7,722 nt of DNA from Lachnospiraceae bacterium (GTDB lineage: Bacteria; Bacillota; Clostridia; Lachnospirales; Lachnospiraceae), in the NCBI GenBank assembly GCA_900757145.1, contig CAAEMT010000015.1:1-7722 (forward strand), given 5' to 3'. Shown piece by piece: positions 5,902 through 7,722 of this stretch. A model generated the notes under the pieces. The model saw only the letters and a list, made by a program, of their open reading frames with translations. It did not search any database and was not told where the DNA came from. The stretch's first letter is position 1, and every line of letters starts with the position of its first letter. The position numbers and the translations under genes are program-made.

Positions 5902-5948
5902 CTGCTATCAGACAGATCATATTGAACAAATATTTGCAGGAGGAACAT

Positions 5949-7229
5949 ATGCGCACAGTCGGAATCATTGCAGAATACAATCCGTTCCATACAGGGCACG
6001 AATACCATATCAGAAAAGCAAAGGAAGCGGCAGGCGCTGATTACGCAATTATCGTAATGAGTCCCGACTACGTGCAGCGCGGAGAGCCTGCTGTCTTTGA
6101 CAAGCACACGCGCGCCCGCATGGCTTTGCTTGGCGGCGCCGACCTTATCATCGAGCTGCCCGTCTGCTATGCCACCGGAAGTGCGGAATACTTCGCAGAA
6201 GGTGCAGTATCTCTCCTTACACAGCTTGGCGTCACGGACGTACTGTGCTTCGGGGCAGAACGCGATGATACACCTCTTTTTCAGGAAATTTCCTCCGTTC
6301 TCCTTTGCGAACCGGAGCATTACAAAAGTGCGCTTAAAAAATATTTAAAACAGGGCAAAACTTACCCACAGGCAAGAAGTATGGCTCTGTGCGAGTACCT
6401 CACCAAAACCGGAGAGATTCCGAAAACGAAAGCCTTTGAAGATATATCTGCTAAAAATGCGGAACACTTTCTCTCCTCCCCAAACAACATCCTCGGAATC
6501 GAATACTGCAAAGCGTTGCAAAAATACAAAAGCAGCATCAGTCCCCTACCGATCAGACGCATAGGAAGTGAGTACAACAGCACCTCTCTTGATGGCGCGT
6601 ACTGCTCCGCCAGTGCCATACGAAAGGTAATGCAGGCGAATGTTCCGAATGATTCTATCGAAACAGTACTTCCCTACATTCCGCAAAACTCTCTGGAAAC
6701 GTTTCTGCGCAATTTAAACACTGTCATCACCGCCGATGATTTTCTGCCGCTCCTTGTTCAGCAGCTGCTCTCTTCCGATTCCTATGATGCAGTACTAGAC
6801 ATCAGCTGTGACCTTTCCGACCGCATGCGCAGCCTCCGCTATAAGCTGATCGGACGCAGATACGATGAAATCGTCACTTTACTCAAAACAAAACAGATCA
6901 CGCAGTCACGTATTCAACGTTCACTGCTGCACCTGACCCTGGATATAGAGACAGAAGCTGTTGAGAGCTTCCGTCAAAACGGCGTCATATACTACGCCAA
7001 CGCACTTGGCTTCCGCCGCGAATCATCTGCCTTGCTTGGCAGCATTAAAGCAAACAGCGCAATCCCATTGCTGACAAAGCCTTCCTGTGGTACAAAACTT
7101 CTTTCCGGGGCTGCTTTACAGATGTGGAAACAGAACGAATACTCTTCCCATCTATATCGAAGCATCCGCTCCATAAAGACAGGAATACAATTTCAGACCA
7201 TATACGAAACAAGTCCGGTCATTCTATGA
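5949..7229 (+). CDS. tmcAL: tRNA(Met) cytidine acetate ligase TmcAL (YlbM family)
   Basis: Nucleotidyltransferase-fold enzyme that uses acetate and ATP, through acetyl-adenylate, to make N4-acetylcytidine at position 34 of elongator tRNA-Met, a role shown for Bacillus subtilis YlbM. The 426-residue protein begins MRTVGIIAEYNPFHTGHEYH, with the HxGH nucleotide-binding motif at residues 14-17. Further conserved stretches are YVQRGEPAVFDKHTRARMAL (41-60), SPNNILGIEY (177-186), RIGSEYN and ASAIRK (221-226), and a C-terminal region with LLKTKQITQSRIQRSLLH and NALGFRRESSALL. The start at 5949 follows AGGAGG by 5 nt. An earlier in-frame ATG at 5922 would add nine atypical residues and overlap that site. 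It is divergent from pta-ackA, whose product acetate is its substrate. Its stop codon lies inside a terminator hairpin. Confidence 0.95.
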   Translation: MRTVGIIAEYNPFHTGHEYHIRKAKEAAGADYAIIVMSPDYVQRGEPAVFDKHTRARMALLGGADLIIELPVCYATGSAEYFAEGAVSLLTQLGVTDVLCFGAERDDTPLFQEISSVLLCEPEHYKSALKKYLKQGKTYPQARSMALCEYLTKTGEIPKTKAFEDISAKNAEHFLSSPNNILGIEYCKALQKYKSSISPLPIRRIGSEYNSTSLDGAYCSASAIRKVMQANVPNDSIETVLPYIPQNSLETFLRNLNTVITADDFLPLLVQQLLSSDSYDAVLDISCDLSDRMRSLRYKLIGRRYDEIVTLLKTKQITQSRIQRSLLHLTLDIETEAVESFRQNGVIYYANALGFRRESSALLGSIKANSAIPLLTKPSCGTKLLSGAALQMWKQNEYSSHLYRSIRSIKTGIQFQTIYETSPVIL

Positions 7230-7243
7230 CCAGACTTGTTTTG
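7207..7243. terminator. Terminator shared by convergent tmcAL and the Rpn-family gene
   Basis: AAACAAGTC (7207-7215) pairs with GACTTGTTT (7233-7241) and GGTCA (7217-7221) pairs with TGACC (7227-7231), with a single C/A mismatch between the two blocks and a 5-nt loop. The tmcAL stop codon begins at the start of the 3' arm of the inner stem. The plus strand exits into TTTTG and the minus strand exits through TTGTTTCG, so it can act in both directions, though the T-runs are short and lie partly within the stem. Confidence 0.75.
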
Positions 7244-7246
7244 TAT

Positions 7247-7722
7247 CTATCTTTTTTCCTGCAACTCCTGAACCTCAGCTATCGGAAGACCCGTCAAGTC
7301 AGCAATCTCTTCACAGGTATCTTTTCCTCTTTCCAGCATCCTCATCGCAGTCTCCACTGCCTTCTCATGTATCGCTTCTACTGCAGCTTCTTCTCTCATC
7401 TCCTCCAAAAGTCTGCACATATGTCTTTGCCCTCCTTCCGTCTCCTTCAGCGCCCGAACCTCATCTGCCAAGATCGTATTTATCATATCATCCGCATTCT
7501 GACAATGGAAATCATGCATCAGTCTGCCGATCGGATGCTCGGTTTCCTGAAAACTTCCGTTCACATAGATGATATGCGCACCGTCTCCGAATGACTGATT
7601 CCCAAGCTCTTCTACTTTTCTTTCGATATGGTACAGTGGCTTACCTGCATCAAATTTGTCGTTCTCTGTGATAAATATGACATATGTATCCGCCAGATCA
7701 TCAAAATCTTCTCCCTTCGCAA
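7247..7722 (-). CDS. Rpn family recombination-promoting nuclease / PD-(D/E)XK transposase-like protein, C-terminal part
   Basis: The minus-strand frame is open from the right edge to a TAG at 7247-7249, giving the last 157 residues of a protein whose start lies outside the window. The segment DTYVIFITENDKFDAGKP, followed by IERKVEE, GDGAHIIYVNG and PIGRLMHDFHCQNADDM, matches the pattern of the Rpn/TIGR01784 family (PD-(D/E)XK nuclease fold), which is present in many copies in gut Clostridia and often called a putative transposase. The nuclease active-site residues would be upstream and are not visible. The C-terminal tail is helical and charged (EEMREEAAVEAIHEKAVE) and ends in a helix-turn-helix-like EEIADLTGLPIAEVQEL. 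A GTG at 7562-7564 could be mistaken for a start but has no ribosome binding site and sits inside the conserved region. Biological role in this genome is unknown. Confidence 0.85.
   Translation of the reverse strand, partial: AKGEDFDDLADTYVIFITENDKFDAGKPLYHIERKVEELGNQSFGDGAHIIYVNGSFQETEHPIGRLMHDFHCQNADDMINTILADEVRALKETEGGQRHMCRLLEEMREEAAVEAIHEKAVETAMRMLERGKDTCEEIADLTGLPIAEVQELQEKR

Noticed and set aside
5922..5948. Upstream ATG giving TmcAL nine extra residues
   Set aside because: AGGAGG at 5938-5943 fits the ATG at 5949, where the conserved N-terminus begins; the earlier ATG has no ribosome binding site.
5853..5948. Riboswitch or T-box in the tmcAL leader
   Set aside because: Only one small A-T-rich hairpin is visible; there is no conserved aptamer core, T-box motif or terminator/antiterminator pair.
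5763..6320. 185-codon minus-strand open frame opposite the start of tmcAL
   Set aside because: It covers both divergent promoters and the tmcAL start, has no family resemblance or good ribosome binding site, and is antisense to a clearly conserved gene.
7247..7564. A separate 105-residue gene starting at GTG 7564
   Set aside because: The frame continues without a stop to the window edge and the upstream residues match the same family, so this is an internal codon of a longer gene.
7124..7594. 156-codon plus-strand open frame at the end of tmcAL
   Set aside because: It runs through the terminator and opposite the Rpn-family gene, whose minus-strand frame is conserved. No ribosome binding site or recognisable family.

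Overview
The window looks like a core chromosomal region of a low-to-mid-GC Gram-positive anaerobe, most likely a Lachnospiraceae-type member of the Clostridia. The evidence is gene order and protein style: a rnc-smc cluster, a plsX-acpP pair, a YceD/DUF177-rpmF pair, a short single-domain phosphotransacetylase next to acetate kinase, a TmcAL (YlbM) protein, purine-rich AGGAGG-type ribosome binding sites and sigma-A-like promoters. I cannot fix the genus.

Layout. Everything from position 1 to 5742 lies on the minus strand, so in transcription order it runs right to left: pta, ackA, yceD (DUF177), rpmF, plsX, acpP, rnc, smc (5' end only, running off the left edge). tmcAL (5949-7229) is on the plus strand, divergent from pta. 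At the right edge is the 3' part of a minus-strand Rpn/PD-(D/E)XK nuclease-family gene, convergent with tmcAL and running off the window.

Transcription units supported by the sequence: (1) pta-ackA, from a promoter at 5782-5810 to a modest terminator at 3379-3407; (2) yceD-rpmF, from a consensus TTGACA-17-TATAAT promoter at 3218-3246 to a strong hairpin terminator at 2468-2502; (3) plsX-acpP, from a promoter at 2396-2424 to a strong terminator at 945-1002; (4) rnc-smc, with the two reading frames overlapping by 10 bp and a weakly supported promoter near 857-885; (5) tmcAL, from an extended -10 promoter at 5824-5852 to a hairpin that overlaps its stop codon and can also serve the convergent Rpn gene.

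Functionally, pta and ackA make the acetyl-CoA to acetate route that yields ATP. plsX and acpP feed fatty acid and phospholipid synthesis. rpmF, rnc and yceD belong to ribosome and RNA metabolism, smc to chromosome organisation. TmcAL spends acetate and ATP to acetylate the wobble cytidine of elongator tRNA-Met, so it is a consumer of the metabolite made by its divergent neighbours. I see no phage genes, intact insertion sequence, CRISPR array, tRNA or rRNA. The Rpn-family gene is the only accessory-like element. The region is otherwise ordinary housekeeping DNA, and the points worth a second look are mainly regulatory: operon splitting, inverted repeats, and out-of-frame ATGs at two start sites.
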